A DNA stretch of 64,000 nt. It comes from Dactylonectria macrodidyma (taxonomy: Eukaryota > Ascomycota > Sordariomycetes > Hypocreales > Nectriaceae). This document shows positions 1 to 10,878 of this stretch, piece after piece. Below the pieces are notes generated by a model, which did not search any database, was not told where the DNA came from, and saw nothing but the letters and a program-made list of their open reading frames with translations. Location: NCBI GenBank assembly GCA_020744425.1, contig JAGMUV010000020.1, positions 1,116,001 to 1,180,000 of the forward strand. The letters run 5' to 3'. A program made the position numbers and the translations under genes. The first letter of the stretch is position 1, and every line of letters starts with the position of its first letter.

Positions 1-700
1 AGCATGCCGGTAGTGTGTTCTTCGTCGTGGTAAGTATTCTCTTTTCTCCCCACTCAATTCGTACTGGTTTTGCAGCGTCACTGACACTTTTCAGGTAATG
101 TACGAATGTCTATACACTGGTATTGGACAGATGATCGCCGCGTATACTCCCAACGCCGTTTTCGCATCTCTTGTCAATCCCTTGGTGGTCACAACTCTGG
201 TTTCATTCTGTGGTGTTATGATACCCTACAGCCAGATCGAGCCATTTTGGAGATATTGGTGAGAAATTCTTTCGTATTAAACGACCTTGTCTGCGCAGGT
301 TCTAACAAAATCACCTCACAGGATGTACTATATCGACCCCTTCAACTACCTCATGAGTTCCCTTCTCGTCTTTACTACTTGGGACAAGCCAGTCCACTGC
401 AAGCCCGGAGAATTTGCGGTATTTGATCCAGCCCCCAACACAACCTGTACCGAGTATCTTGCCGATTATCAGGGTGGCATGGGAGCGGCTACAAATCTCC
501 TCAATCCAAACGCAACCGCTGCTTGCCGCGTCTGTCAATACACTGAGGGAAGCGACTACCTCCGGACGCTCAATCTCAGTGAAGAATACTATGGATGGAG
601 GAACGCGGGTATTGTTGCTACCTTTGTCGTGGGCATTTACGGTCTCGTATTCCTCATGATGAAGCTCAGGACAAAGGCAACCAAAAAGGCTGAGTCCTAG
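1..700 (+). CDS. PDR-type (ABCG) ABC transporter, C-terminal end; 5' part outside the window
   Basis: The window opens inside this gene. Three exon pieces join in frame: 3-29, 95-258 and 322-700, separated by introns of 65 nt (30-94, GTAAGT...CAG) and 63 nt (259-321, GTGAGA...CAG), giving the last 189 residues. They cover the end of the second membrane domain. [16 protein letters not shown] is the usual fungal PDR helix, and [17 protein letters not shown] precedes the large outer loop. That loop has the [10 protein letters not shown] and CRVCQY cysteine elements typical of the family. A last membrane helix and a basic tail (KLRTKATKK) follow. The family exports hydrophobic drugs and lipids across the plasma membrane. 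The same loop pattern recurs in the full PDR gene at 39.3-44.3 kb, so the two are paralogues, probably not recent duplicates because the loops differ widely. The substrate cannot be read. Confidence 0.9.
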
Positions 701-828
701 TCTCGTCAACAAGGGGCTTTGTTGGTGGCTATAGCGCACATTAATCCATGCAATCTGTATGGAGCTCCTATTTTGCAGATTTCAACAGGCTTAGTGTGGG
801 GGTGTGGGGGTGAGGGACTGCTTGATAG

Positions 829-965
829 TCTCCTCACTGCTTCACTTCCCTACCCTATATGCTCTCCAAGTTCACTCTTGCTCACTTAGTTCCACCTCTT
901 TCTTTCTTAACTACTTATTATAATGCTTTTATATATTACAAAACAGATTCTGCCAATTATTGATG
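829..965 (+). repeat. Dispersed repeat, copy A
   Basis: About 135 bp align by eye with 6420-6560 in the same orientation. Shared words include CTACCCTATA, GTTCACT and TATTATAATGC, and the copies end near a shared CAATTATT. Identity is roughly three quarters, and many differences are C/T transitions. No coding capacity or target duplication is visible. It may be part of an old LTR or miniature element. Confidence 0.55.
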
Positions 966-2401
966 GTGACATATTGCGTCCCAGCCGCAGAACCAACGTC
1001 CTCATTTGGAGATGCAACCAGCTTTGGCCCGTAACTGGGACCAGTACCAGTAAGGATCAGCTTGCAATTCGGGCCTGCGGACCCCAGTCCAAACTGTCCC
1101 GCATCACTGGCATGCCTTTGATGGAAATATCACTCTGCTTTATTATAAAGTTGTTAATATTTGAACGGCTACAAGATGGTGTTGATTTAACTGCATGTTG
1201 CCACAGCGCAATGATAGCCAAACATAGGAAGATATTCTTAAACATGATTAGACTGAGTCGACCAGACAGAGTCGCCTCGACTGCACAGCTGAGAATGTAG
1301 GTGACTGTATTAATATCTGGCCTCTCCCGTCCCGGAAGAATAGGAGCCTTCTCTTTTATAGCGTTGAAGGTGATGGATCCTTAGTGGCCCCTGCTACAAG
1401 CTCTTGTGAAGTCTTAGTTGCAGTCCTCACCGAAGCCCCCGAGAACATGTGAATGAGTCCCTAAATGGTAACGATGTGGGGTCGCAATGTACCCTTAGCC
1501 TCGTGCGCGTTCCTGGGGTAGATTCTTGGCTCATGTGCCACCCCGCATTAGGGCTCCTCGCGTCATCGGTCCTTCTCCCAGTCATAAGTCCAGCCTCGGT
1601 AGCAGACGAAAATGTTGCTGTTGATGTGCTGTTCGGGATTCGACTTTCGGGCCGTTTATTTTCGTGTGCACCTTTAGTACCTTAACGAGGATTCACGTCT
1701 ATTAACCCAGTGTTAACTCTGTCAAAATAAACTACTGCAAGGTGTAACCAAAAGGGCCGTTAACAAGACAAGATGAGGTCAATACAAGATTGAAACGGCA
1801 TCAACTACCCATCCAACATAGTTAAGGCTGGTTAGGACAGACATTTCTCCGGATCCTAATTCGTTAATTACCTGTCGGCCCGAAATGGCCTGTCTGGCAG
1901 GTGATGAGGTACGGCTCGGCCAAGGGTTGGTGATGGCGGAGTCTCCGCCTCGCTAACAGATTAGCTCCTAAACAGGTACAAGAATACAGGAAACATACCA
2001 TGCAAAGCTGACAGTGTTCATAGTCTTTCGCAAGTCAACTCCAGGAACAGCCCAACACTTCGCTTCCGAAATAGAGCAGGGTTTCGCGAATCACATCTCT
2101 TAGACCCTTCTAGAGCCCGAGAAGGAGAAGCAGACCATCGCTAACATCCACTCCCTTGTCATCCTACCCACAGGTCGTCCCACGAGGAGAGTGACTACGG
2201 AGTACGGATTATTTCCGCAACAATTCGCTTCCCTCCCCACTCCAATTACCAAACATTCGATGACCCCCGCGCCCCGCATCTCCACAGACGCACCAATTGT
2301 CCCAGTTCCCCATGACCACCCCATGAGGAGCGGAGCGTCTTCCTCCGCTTCGGCGCCGGAGCTCCAGCCTAACACAGCATCGGCTACTCGTTTAAGGCGC
2401 C

Positions 2402-2605
2402 TGGTTCCGGGAAGCTCGGAACCGACCTCTAACAGATCTTAACACTATTCTCGACACGTGCAGCTATCCCTTTGACCGTGGTAAGGCTACACTTACGCTA
2501 GTAGCAGGGATTCAAACCAACGAAAAGGAGAGTAAGGCGAGGTACAAGAGGTTCCACCTCTTTTACGAGGCGCTAGAAGTCACGGCTGTTAGAGATCTAC
2601 ATTGA
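2402..2605 (+). pseudogene. Unrecognised protein remnant
   Basis: A 67-codon open stretch with protein-like composition (charged residues, motif DTCSYPFDRGKATLTLVAG, then a KARYKRFHLFYEALE helix-like end) stops at TGA. The frame is closed upstream by TAA. A different upstream frame (from about 2191) runs into it, which suggests a frameshifted gene or an exon of a lost gene. I do not recognise the family, and it may be chance. Confidence 0.25.
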
Positions 2606-3141
2606 AATACATAGCCCTCCGCATAGCCACGTAACCTTTTGAAGTCAACCAGCGTACCGCTGATCTCCCAGGCCTCTATTGGGACTATGGGTCAAGTGTA
2701 GTCTGACCACGGTCAAAGGGATATCTCTAGTTAGTGCTGCCGACAAAAGACCGGCTGTTTCGCCGTTAAATGGTGATAGAAACGGTTTTGAATAGGCGTA
2801 GAAAAAGGCTCCTACCGAGCTCCGGCTGCGTGGGGTTAGTGACCATCGTTGTGTGGTCTAGAATCCGGGGTTTTGGGGTCAAATGAGGAATAGACCTTGT
2901 ACATTTTAAATCCATGTATACGATTCGGACCGAACACTGGGAGAGCACGATGATGTGGCCGGATATTGGGATGCTGGGGTGAATATTTTGACTGAAGACA
3001 TGTCTTCACGGAAAATGCTTTCGACTCAAGACTATAAACGAGAAACAGCGCTACATCATCCGGCTAGACAACCGTCATCACAATAGTTCAAAATAAGCAA
3101 CGTCGCCAATCTGCGATACCGCTCGCCAGAGACGCGTCATC

Positions 3142-5680
3142 ATGCGGTTTCTGCCTAACATATTGTTTATCTGGCTGTTCCTAGCCTTGGGCGTTTTGAC
3201 AGCTCCATCTCACTCAACGCTCGAAAAGCGTGCTACCCAGGTGTCCTTGATTAGTTATACCTATACTGACTCTACGTTGGCCGGATCCATCAAGGTGAGA
3301 GGCAGCGGATGAGTGGAAGGGGTTCATATAGTTGCTAACGGTATGAGCATACCAGGTCCAAAACATTGCCTATACTAAAGTTGTTTCGGTTTACTGGGCG
3401 GTAGGCTCAACATGGACGAGCACGCCCATCTCGGCATCTTACTCGACCGGACCAGACAGCAGCGGTTATGAGACGTGGACTTTCTCGGGAAAGGCCGCAT
3501 CAGCAACACAGTTCTATATTTCCTATACCGTCTCTGGCACAACGTGAGTGTGACACATCATTGCTATACCCTAATTTATGGGAATTGAGGTACTGAACCA
3601 GGTGGCAGGTATTACGATCCTGGTAACTATGTCAATTACCAGATATCCGCTTCGACTTCGAGTTCCACGACTAGTCTCACCTCAACTAGCACAAGAACGT
3701 CCACAACCGTCTCTACATCGACATCCTCTACTACTGTCCCTGCAGGCACCGGCGGAACAGTGTCTCCTAGCGCCATCCCGCCATTCTACTCATCAACAAT
3801 CCCAAACGAAGCCGCGGCCACTGCGCCCAGTGGATGCGGCAATTTCAATGGAATGGATTCGTGCTCCTCCGGCACCACCTACACGGTCCCAGACTCGGCT
3901 GAAAATCGGCGATGGCAAACGCCGCCGAAGGGCGATGCCGCCTACTTTGATACCTTCCAGTCATACCGGTCACTGACGGGCTATGCAGACATTCAGTATA
4001 GCTCATCGAAGACATCGGCTGCCGTGATAGTCAACTGCTTGTCGCGAACGGGCGAGACACTCACATATAGTTTCAATGGAGCAAACCAGAGCAGTAATGT
4101 GTATCAGGCCAACCAGTCTACGAAGGGCGGACTCAACATCGTCGTCTACGGTGGCAGTGGCTCGGTGCTGACCCTGGATCCGCTGTACTTCCTCTGGGAG
4201 AATGCCGCCATTTCCGGCGGACAAAGCTCTTTCAGCGATGGCCAGAAGGGAGCCATCGTTGAGCTTTTTGGTTGGCCGTATGCAGATATCGCGAAAGAGT
4301 GTTCCTTTCTCAGCAAGGCTGGGTACATGGGCCTCAAGATCTGGCCGCCTCAGGAGCATGTCTGGGGATCCAACTATTACGAGCCTGATAATCAGTTCCG
4401 GCCGTGGTATTTCGTCTACCAGCCCGTCTCATATCGGCTGCATTCGCGTTTGGGGTCGCGTGCTGACCTCCGCGCCATGATCCAGACCTGTCGTGCCGTT
4501 GGGGTCCGCGTGTATTTCGACGCCGTCTTGAACCACATGTCGGGCAACGGCAACGATGTCCAAAACCACCGCAACACCGACTGCTCCCTGTACACGGGAC
4601 ATGACGGCTCTATCGGGTCGCCGTTCTATACTTGGGGCCAGACATACTTGATCAACCCCTTTACCGGTACACGGCCAACGCTAGAATTCCCCGCGGTGCC
4701 GTATGGTCCTACTGACTTCCACTGTGAACGGTCGCTCAGCTCGTGGACAGATGGGCAAGTCATCACTAAGGGTTGGCTTGTAGGACTGACGGATCTAAAC
4801 TCGGAGAAGCCGTATGTACAAGATAGAATTGCGACGTATCTCGTCGATGTCCTGTCTCTTGGTGCATCGGGCTTCCGCGTCGACGCTGCCAAGCACATTG
4901 GCCCAGCCATGATGGCACAGATCTACAAGCGCGTCAAGCAGAAGCTCGGGGGAGGCGATTTCCCCGCCGACTTCATCTCATGGAACGAGGTCATCCTCGG
5001 TGGCGAGAAGGACCTGCTCGCCTGTGGTGGCGGCGAGTGGAGTTGGTACACCAACTTCAACAACGTCCTATCGGCGGCTGGGCTCTCTTCTACCGACATT
5101 GCCAAAATCAAGATCTGGAGTTCTGATTATCCCAAAGAGTTTCCCGCTTGTGGCTCTTGGGTCATTCCCGCATCGCGGTTCGCCATCCAAAACGATGACC
5201 ACGATCAGCAATCGCCAGGCTCTTCGAGCAGAGACATGGGCGACACAGGAAGCGTCTTAATCAAGGACAAGGACATTTCGAAGCATCGGTCCTTCGAGGT
5301 CCAGCTGTTTAGCCGCACTGATGGCGATTGGAGAATCAAGTTGGTGCTGAGCAGCTATATGTTTGCATCGAACGGCGCCTCTGGCTTCCCTGATGGCAAG
5401 AGTGACTGCTCGCTGTATACAGGGAGCCAATCTCTCAGCGGGTGTCTCGGCATAGCCTATGATCAAGCCTACGTGGCCTCGGCTGTATGTTGATATCAAT
5501 TCTACTCTTGTGTAGGTTCTAGCTAACTGTTTAACCTAGTGCGGCTATGGGGGAGGTACCTTGACAGCAGGGAAATACACGCGTGTTCACCGGGACCTGT
5601 CTATTATTAATGCCATGCGAGCCTGGGTTGGCCTTGGCTCCACCACAGCATCGGCCCTGGGAATTTCCGGATGCTCTTAG
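3142..5680 (+). CDS. Secreted alpha-amylase (GH13) with N-terminal CBM21 starch-binding module
   Basis: Four exons, 3142-3294, 3356-3543, 3609-5484 and 5540-5680, encode about 785 residues. The first ATG starts a clear signal peptide (LFIWLFLALGVLTA) followed by a KR site. Residues about 33-125 resemble CBM21 (VQNIAYTKVVSVYW, later YYDPGNYVNYQI). A Ser/Thr linker of about 40 residues follows. The catalytic barrel then shows all four GH13 regions: DAVLNH (Asp418), GFRVDAAKH (nucleophile Asp539), SWNEV (acid Glu574) and NDDHD (Asp646). The last exon carries YTRVHRDLSIINAMRAWVGL, the usual amylase C-terminus; stopping at the TGA at 5491 would miss it. Role: hydrolysis of internal alpha-1,4 bonds in external starch or glycogen. 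The catalytic domain reminds me of GH13 subfamily 32, but this is unverified. Confidence 0.92.
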
Positions 5681-6884
5681 GGCTTTAAATGAAATCTGGG
5701 TCGAGTTGAAACATCTTTCAAAGAATGGGATGGGACGTAAGTGGATTAGGTGCGGCATGACTGATCTTTGGCCCTTTCTCTTTGACCTCACCAAAAGTTT
5801 CCTTTCCTTCGAACCGATCCGCCTCCTTAGCAAACCGACTAAATACGGTCCTTTTGATTGGACCTGTTCCTTCTTCGCTTTTTAGGTTGTCGTGGTTATT
5901 TTCCTCTTTCTGATTTTCTCCATTTAAGCGGTATAGCTATCGTCTCTTCATTTTTCTCAAAAGCAACGCTCTTGCATGTAGGAAGGCAATAGTAACAGAA
6001 GGTCAATGTCGCATATCCCGGATAGCCTCAGCCAATCATGAGTATAACAGAATACCCTATGTGCCCCTATGCCGACCTCAGCCTGTGATACTTAGCATAG
6101 TTACGTATACAGAGTATTGCTGGCGCAGTTGGCAGTGATATTGGGACAGGGGTTAATATATTTGGCTCGCTTAGGTTGAGCTAGGACCAGGGCAGACCTA
6201 TGCGGAATTGTGAGATGCCTATTGAGAAGAGTGAGAGACGCAGGTCACTAGCTGTAGAGTCACTGGTAGGGGTCATGTAGGTGTAAGATTAATCTCTGGC
6301 CCTCTATCCTAGGGCCTAGGTCCGCTATAAATGCCTCCGTCAGGTGCCTTGCCAGTGACTCGCCCGGGGCACGTGACAGGAATGCTGTGTGAGACCTCCT
6401 GGCCACTACTTTGGCACTGCTCGCTGCTGCTTTGCTTACCTACCCTATACTCTTCCATGTTCACTTTTGGCCACTCAGTCCCACCCTTTTCTTTCTCAAC
6501 CACCTATTATAATGCCTCCATCCATAGAGGAGTTTGCCTGCAATTATTAGATCTGATCGAATCTTGTACACATTTTGACGAAGTTTAATTACACAATGAA
6601 AGTCATGTATACCTTATTTAGCGAGCTACCAGAATCCCATTTTAAACCCTCTCCGAATAACTTTTGCGGTTGTCGCTCGTGTCCGCTGCAAGCTAAACTA
6701 TTCACACAAATCTCAAAAAGTTTTTGAGCCCTGTTTCACGAGTCGGTTCGGTCGACTATTGTCGCTATTCCTAAATGCGTTTTGTAGGAACCTGCATGAA
6801 TTCAAATGCTGGATTGACTAAAAAGATTACTCTACTAATTACTACCTGTCCTATTAAAAACACACATAGTGTTGTCCGGATCCC
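5681..6884. other. Intergenic between amylase and dehydrogenase 3' ends
   Basis: The flanking genes converge here, so this is 3' sequence of both. No gene is supported. It contains the second copy of the dispersed repeat (6420-6560) and a related fragment at 6273-6304. Confidence 0.5.
6420..6560 (+). repeat. Dispersed repeat, copy B
   Basis: Counterpart of 829-965 (words CTACCCTATAC, TATTATAATGC, CAATTATT). The 32 bp at 6273-6304 (ATGTAGGTG...ATTAAT...CTCTGGCC) also match 1296-1330. The two matching blocks occur in opposite order in the two places, so each locus may hold a different part of one larger repeat. Confidence 0.55.
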
Positions 6885-7901
6885 TTAATGCAAACTGTCT
6901 TGACCTCTCTTGAAGATAGCACGCTTCAGCTCCTTGGTAAGACCAACACCCCCTTCAACTGTGCTGTCAAAAATCTTTCTCCATCCAATTGCGTTTAGAA
7001 GCCAAATAGCATACGCATTGCTTCCTAGCCAAATATGTTCTCCCTGACTAAGGGATCGCTTCTTGATTGCGACTTCTTGTACCACCAGTCGTGCAAACTC
7101 TTGAGGCTTCATACCATCTTTCATATGGAGCCTAGATCTTTCCTTGAGACCTGACTCAGCATCAGCGAAAAGGCTGTCGGGAGCGAATAGCGCCTTGTCA
7201 GGCGATGTGATTTTTGTTGCCACCACTCCCATGAACAAAGTGACCACCTTGATGCCGAGAGGTGCTAATTCCACACGCAGGGTGTCAGAATAGGAGGACA
7301 CGGCTGCCTTGGAAGCGTTGTACTGGGCAGAAAATATGTAAGGAACTCTGGCAACGATTGATGAAGTATTGATGATGGTAGGTGGGGCATCTGAGCCGGA
7401 GACTGAGGCAAGGAGAAGTGGCGTGAAGGCTTGAACCATATCGAAGAGGCCGAAGACATTGGCGTTGAACATACTCCGTACTTGTTCTTGGTCGGCTTCA
7501 ATAGCCGGAGCCTCATACACTTGGGCGATCAGTGCTTGAATAATTGGAATACCGACACTTGGCGACTTACTTGATCCGGCGTTGTTGAATAGCACGTCCA
7601 ACTTCCCCTCCGTCCTCTTGATAATTTCAGTTTTGAGGGCAGAAATGCTTTGTGGTTGGGTCACGTCAAGGGTGAGGATCTCGATGCCTTTCTCTTGGAG
7701 CAGAGCAAGCGACTTGGTCGATCGAGCAGTAGCAAAGACTCGGAATCCTTGAGCGGCAAACTCAAGGGCGAGAGCATGGCCAGCTCCGCCTTCTGAGCAG
7801 CTAAACCCGAGACAAAATATGTTAGTTGAGTGGGACGATCAGTTGCAACAAAGAGGTGACATGACGAACCCAGTGATGAGGACAGTACGCTTCTTTGACA
7901 T
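6885..7901 (-). CDS. Short-chain dehydrogenase/reductase, AYR1-like
   Basis: Two exons on the minus strand, 7901-7870 and 7800-6885, with a 69-nt intron (GTTCGT...TAG), give 315 residues. The first exon is only 32 nt and holds half of the nucleotide-binding loop. Across the junction the protein reads VLITGCSEGGAGHALALEF, the Rossmann glycine motif of classical SDRs in the form seen in 1-acyldihydroxyacetone-phosphate reductases. NNAG follows, then the catalytic Ser (INTSS) and YNASK (Tyr and Lys). The C-terminal helix region is hydrophobic (AYAIWLLNAIGW), which suggests membrane association. Likely an NADP(H)-dependent reductase of a lipid or secondary-metabolite carbonyl; the substrate is not readable. 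It is divergent from the bZIP-like gene about 500 bp away, so the two may share control. Confidence 0.88.
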
Positions 7902-8402
7902 GTTGAAGTGTTAGATGTGAATTTCTAGAATAACAATGAATTGAACTGTGATTTAGACCTATGACTTGCTTCTTCTGCGCCCCATTTATCTAATTGTTGG
8001 TCGTCATTAAAGTTTGTTTAGCATGTCAAGCCGAATTGCTGTGGCGGCCAATCGTCTCTCCGTCGGAGTTCTTACGTCAGTTTTCCGACTATCTCGGCAG
8101 ATCCGTGCCGGGCAATATTGGGCTAGAATACTGAGCTAAGTGACTTGATTCTGACCAAGCAGGCCACTACTCCTTTTTGGTACATCCAGGGAGTGAATCG
8201 ATTTGTGAACGGCCCGGCTGTTTTGAAGTAAGGAGTTAATAATCAAGCCGACCGCCGACTTCTAAGCCATTGCCGGAACAAAGTCAAAAGCATGTCGGTT
8301 TAATTATCAATCCCAAACATAGAAATCTTTCGGGCATGATGGTTTCGACCCTTTAATTGTTTCATTTTCTAAATATTTGTCACCATAGGCAGACGTGGTA
8401 AG
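7902..8402. promoter_or_regulatory. Divergent promoter of the dehydrogenase and bZIP-like genes
   Basis: The 501-bp gap lies between two start codons on opposite strands, so it should hold both promoters. No clear TATA box or repeated operator stands out by eye. The assignment rests on gene orientation only. Confidence 0.45.
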
Positions 8403-9783
8403 ATGAGACAAGCAGCCAAAATGAAGGCTGGAGATGTCAAGGTATGTGACCATGGATTCAGCATCCCCACTGGCTTCGCCACAGTCGCTTTAGATACGCC
8501 ATTTCCAGTTTATCTTATCTGGGGCTAGGGAAACTTCGCGGCCATCTAAACCTGGCGCTCACTGCTTGCAGAAACGCCGAGAGCGAAACCGCCAATCGCA
8601 GCATGAATTTCGCCAACGCCGACAGGCTGCCGAAGAGGCACAACGACGTCGGATCCAACAACTCGAGACCACGATTGAAGAAATGAGTAACGTTTTCATC
8701 GGCTTCTGTGACGAAATGATTGGGATGGAGGAGACTGCGGGACAGCCAAAACTGATGGCTCGACTCCAGCACTCCACGGCGCAGGTCCTACTTCTCGCGA
8801 GATCCGTTTACAGCATGGACGAAGAAAGCACGACTCGAGAAGAAGTACACAAACGAAACGATGGGCAACTGAGGGATGAACACCAGATAAGCCAATTGGA
8901 TCAGAGGATGGCGGATTCGAGCCCGTTCCAGGTGTCCTCGCGCCCGCGCCCTCTATTCGCCGATAACACTTTTGTTGAGAGCGCCGACGCCGACGCTACA
9001 TCCGTATCTGAAGTAGAAACGTGGGACTTGGGAAATGTCCAGTCACGCCGTGATCGGAACACCATCGCACCTCTCATTGAGCAAGTCTGGCCTCAACCAC
9101 ACCAGCATGAAATGGACGCCAACTTTTTCTCGCTTCGACTTGTTGAGGTGACACTCTCTCAAGCATGTCTGTATCTCAACGGCGACCTTCACATACCTGA
9201 AGCAGACCTTGAGCGCGCCTTCGGGTTCTCGCTGCGCTTCCGTTCACGAGAACAGCTTTTGGCTGACTTGCGCTGGCGTCTCGGGCCAGGCAAGAATGAG
9301 TTGCACCAAGCGACGGGGATCAACTGGGACACAACATATGATAGACGACCGATGAGTAACTTGGGCTTGTTTTGGCCGGCCTCAGAATATGGTAACAATG
9401 AGGTCTCAGGCACAAGCACTGCCCCAGAGCACTCTAGCGACAAAGACTTGCAACCTGAGTTCCTCACCGCTCTAGGCGTTCAGGAACAGCTTGAAAGCCT
9501 CGATGCCAAGGTCCTCAGTCCAGATACAATGGAGCTAAGCATCAGAAGGCAGCGGTTATCTGAAACAAACACCACGAACTCGGATTTTACGCTCGGCGCT
9601 ACTCAACCTGCTCTCACTGCCGACACGATGGGCTCAACAGCCTTAAGAGTGCAGCTGAGTGTATCCCTCCTCGCAATCAATCTCTCCTACGTTGCCATGT
9701 GCTTAGATAAAGGACCTGTGTATCCACGTCGTGAGGTCGCTAGGGCAGTAGGGGCATCTGTCATACTTGCTAGTGAGGGGTGA
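8403..9783 (+). CDS. bZIP-like transcription factor
   Basis: Exons 8403-8441 and 8572-9783 (intron GTATGT...CAG) encode about 416 residues. The second exon begins directly with the basic region KRRERNRQSQHEFRQRRQ, which fits the bZIP pattern N-x7-R. A heptad-like helix follows (RRRIQQLETTIEEM) with few leucines. The middle (about residues 240-300) has AFGFSLRFRSREQLLADLRW, like the conserved downstream domain of many fungal bZIP regulators. The C-terminus (VYPRREVARAVGASVILASEG) ends abruptly and could be followed by another exon that I could not place. Expected role: nuclear DNA-binding regulator; targets unknown. The neighbouring divergent SDR is a natural candidate target. Confidence 0.75.
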
Positions 9784-10305
9784 AGTCATTGCCGTGAGAT
9801 CATATGCGGGGTCCGGAATCCTTGCGTCGAGCGCCGCTCTGTATGCCTTCATCTTTCAAGTTCAGAGGCTAATGTCCTGCTTAGCAATTCATGATCTGAA
9901 GCTCGGGCAGCGCAGAGAGGAATTTAGGAATCTCAATCTCTGTTGTAGAGTCAGGAGATGATATCTTTCTTTCCTCAGTATTTCTTTACTTCCCCGCTAA
10001 AGCCCCAGAACGTTTAGAGTTGGAAGAATGGATCCTGGAACTTCTGCAGCTCTGCAGCTCTGTGGCAGGTATCGGGAAAAAGAAACAATCACAAGCCCGA
10101 TTTCTGTGAAATGGCCTGAGACTTCAAAGGAACACAGATAGGATATATTACCCGGGTTTCATACCGGATGGATGGTTTACGTGTCGCTTGAGATTGAGCT
10201 CCGGACATGGCGCCTCTACAAACAACATGTTTTAGAGGAAAGAGCCTGACCAATATCAACATCGATTGCAGAAACAGTGTTTCGTGATTAAACGCGATGG
10301 CTCAA
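9784..10305. other. Intergenic
   Basis: No gene supported. A short open frame (9767-9961) overlaps the bZIP-like stop codon in another frame and could hide a last exon, but no convincing splice pair was found. The short word CTGCAGCT is doubled near 10043-10056. Confidence 0.35.
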
Positions 10306-10592
10306 TCATACATCAGACAGGTACTTCTGCAACACATCCAAAAGGAGCTCTTGATGAAGATAGTTGGGAACTCGCTCAAACATCTCCCACGAGGTTTGCT
10401 TGAGCAAGTGAATCTGATCTTTGACCCAAGACTCAACCTCTTCGCGGCTCAATGCCTCACCCTTTCCATCTCGCTCCTCCACGCGCTTGATGGCGAGATC
10501 GCAGCGTTCTCGTAGCCTCCACAGTTTGAGACACGACACCATGTCCGTATCATTGCAGATGATCTCGATACCGGTTTCATTCGTCTTTTGAG
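10306..10592 (-). pseudogene. Unrecognised minus-strand gene fragment (about 95 residues)
   Basis: The minus strand reads as a charged, helix-rich protein from just after a TAG at about 10593 to a stop at 10306. Motifs are IEIICNDTDMVSCLKLWRLR, then EEVESWVKDQIHLLKQTSWE and a C-terminal YLHQELLLDVLQKYLSDV. Composition is far more protein-like than the antisense reading. The TAG could be a 3' splice site, making this the last exon of a gene whose earlier exons would have to lie under the HET remnant. I found no such exons, so a truncated relic is equally likely. Family not recognised. Confidence 0.4.
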
Positions 10593-10878
10593 CCTAGTCG
10601 GGTCCAATAGTTCACCTGAGACAGATTTGGGAAGAGGACAGGTCGATCTTGGCGTAATTCAATCATGGACGGACGAATGCGAGGGCAATCACAACGATGC
10701 ATGCATGCCATCCCATGATGTAGACGTGCCACTCATTTTCATTGATGTCCAGTCACAAAAGTTTGTCTCTGCTTCCTCAAAGGAGCGGTATGTTGCTTTA
10801 GGCTACGCTTGGGGAGTTATTCCAACAGAGGTCCTCTCATTTGAAGCTGAGACTGTCAACATGGGAATGACTACTTAG
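10588..10878 (+). pseudogene. Truncated HET-domain gene fragment
   Basis: One open stretch ends at TAG and matches only the start of a HET domain. VDLGVIQSWTDECEGNHNDA gives the usual N-terminal helix and histidine/cysteine region, and FVSASSKERYVALGYAWG corresponds to the RYVALSYVWG block. The next blocks (the YLWVD-type and WTFQE-type motifs) are absent. A later open stretch (10969-11196) shows no clear HET motif. HET proteins mediate heterokaryon incompatibility and related death responses, but this piece cannot be functional as seen. The start of the original protein is also missing. Confidence 0.65.

Larger units (their letters stand above)
701..3141. other. Intergenic, gene-poor, with decayed sequence
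   Basis: No intact gene is seen between the ABC transporter and the amylase. The stretch holds one copy of a dispersed repeat (829-965), a short piece near 1296-1330 that resembles 6273-6304, and a protein-like remnant at 2402-2605. The rest shows only short random open frames. It reads like degraded mobile or duplicated DNA plus the amylase promoter. Confidence 0.5.
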
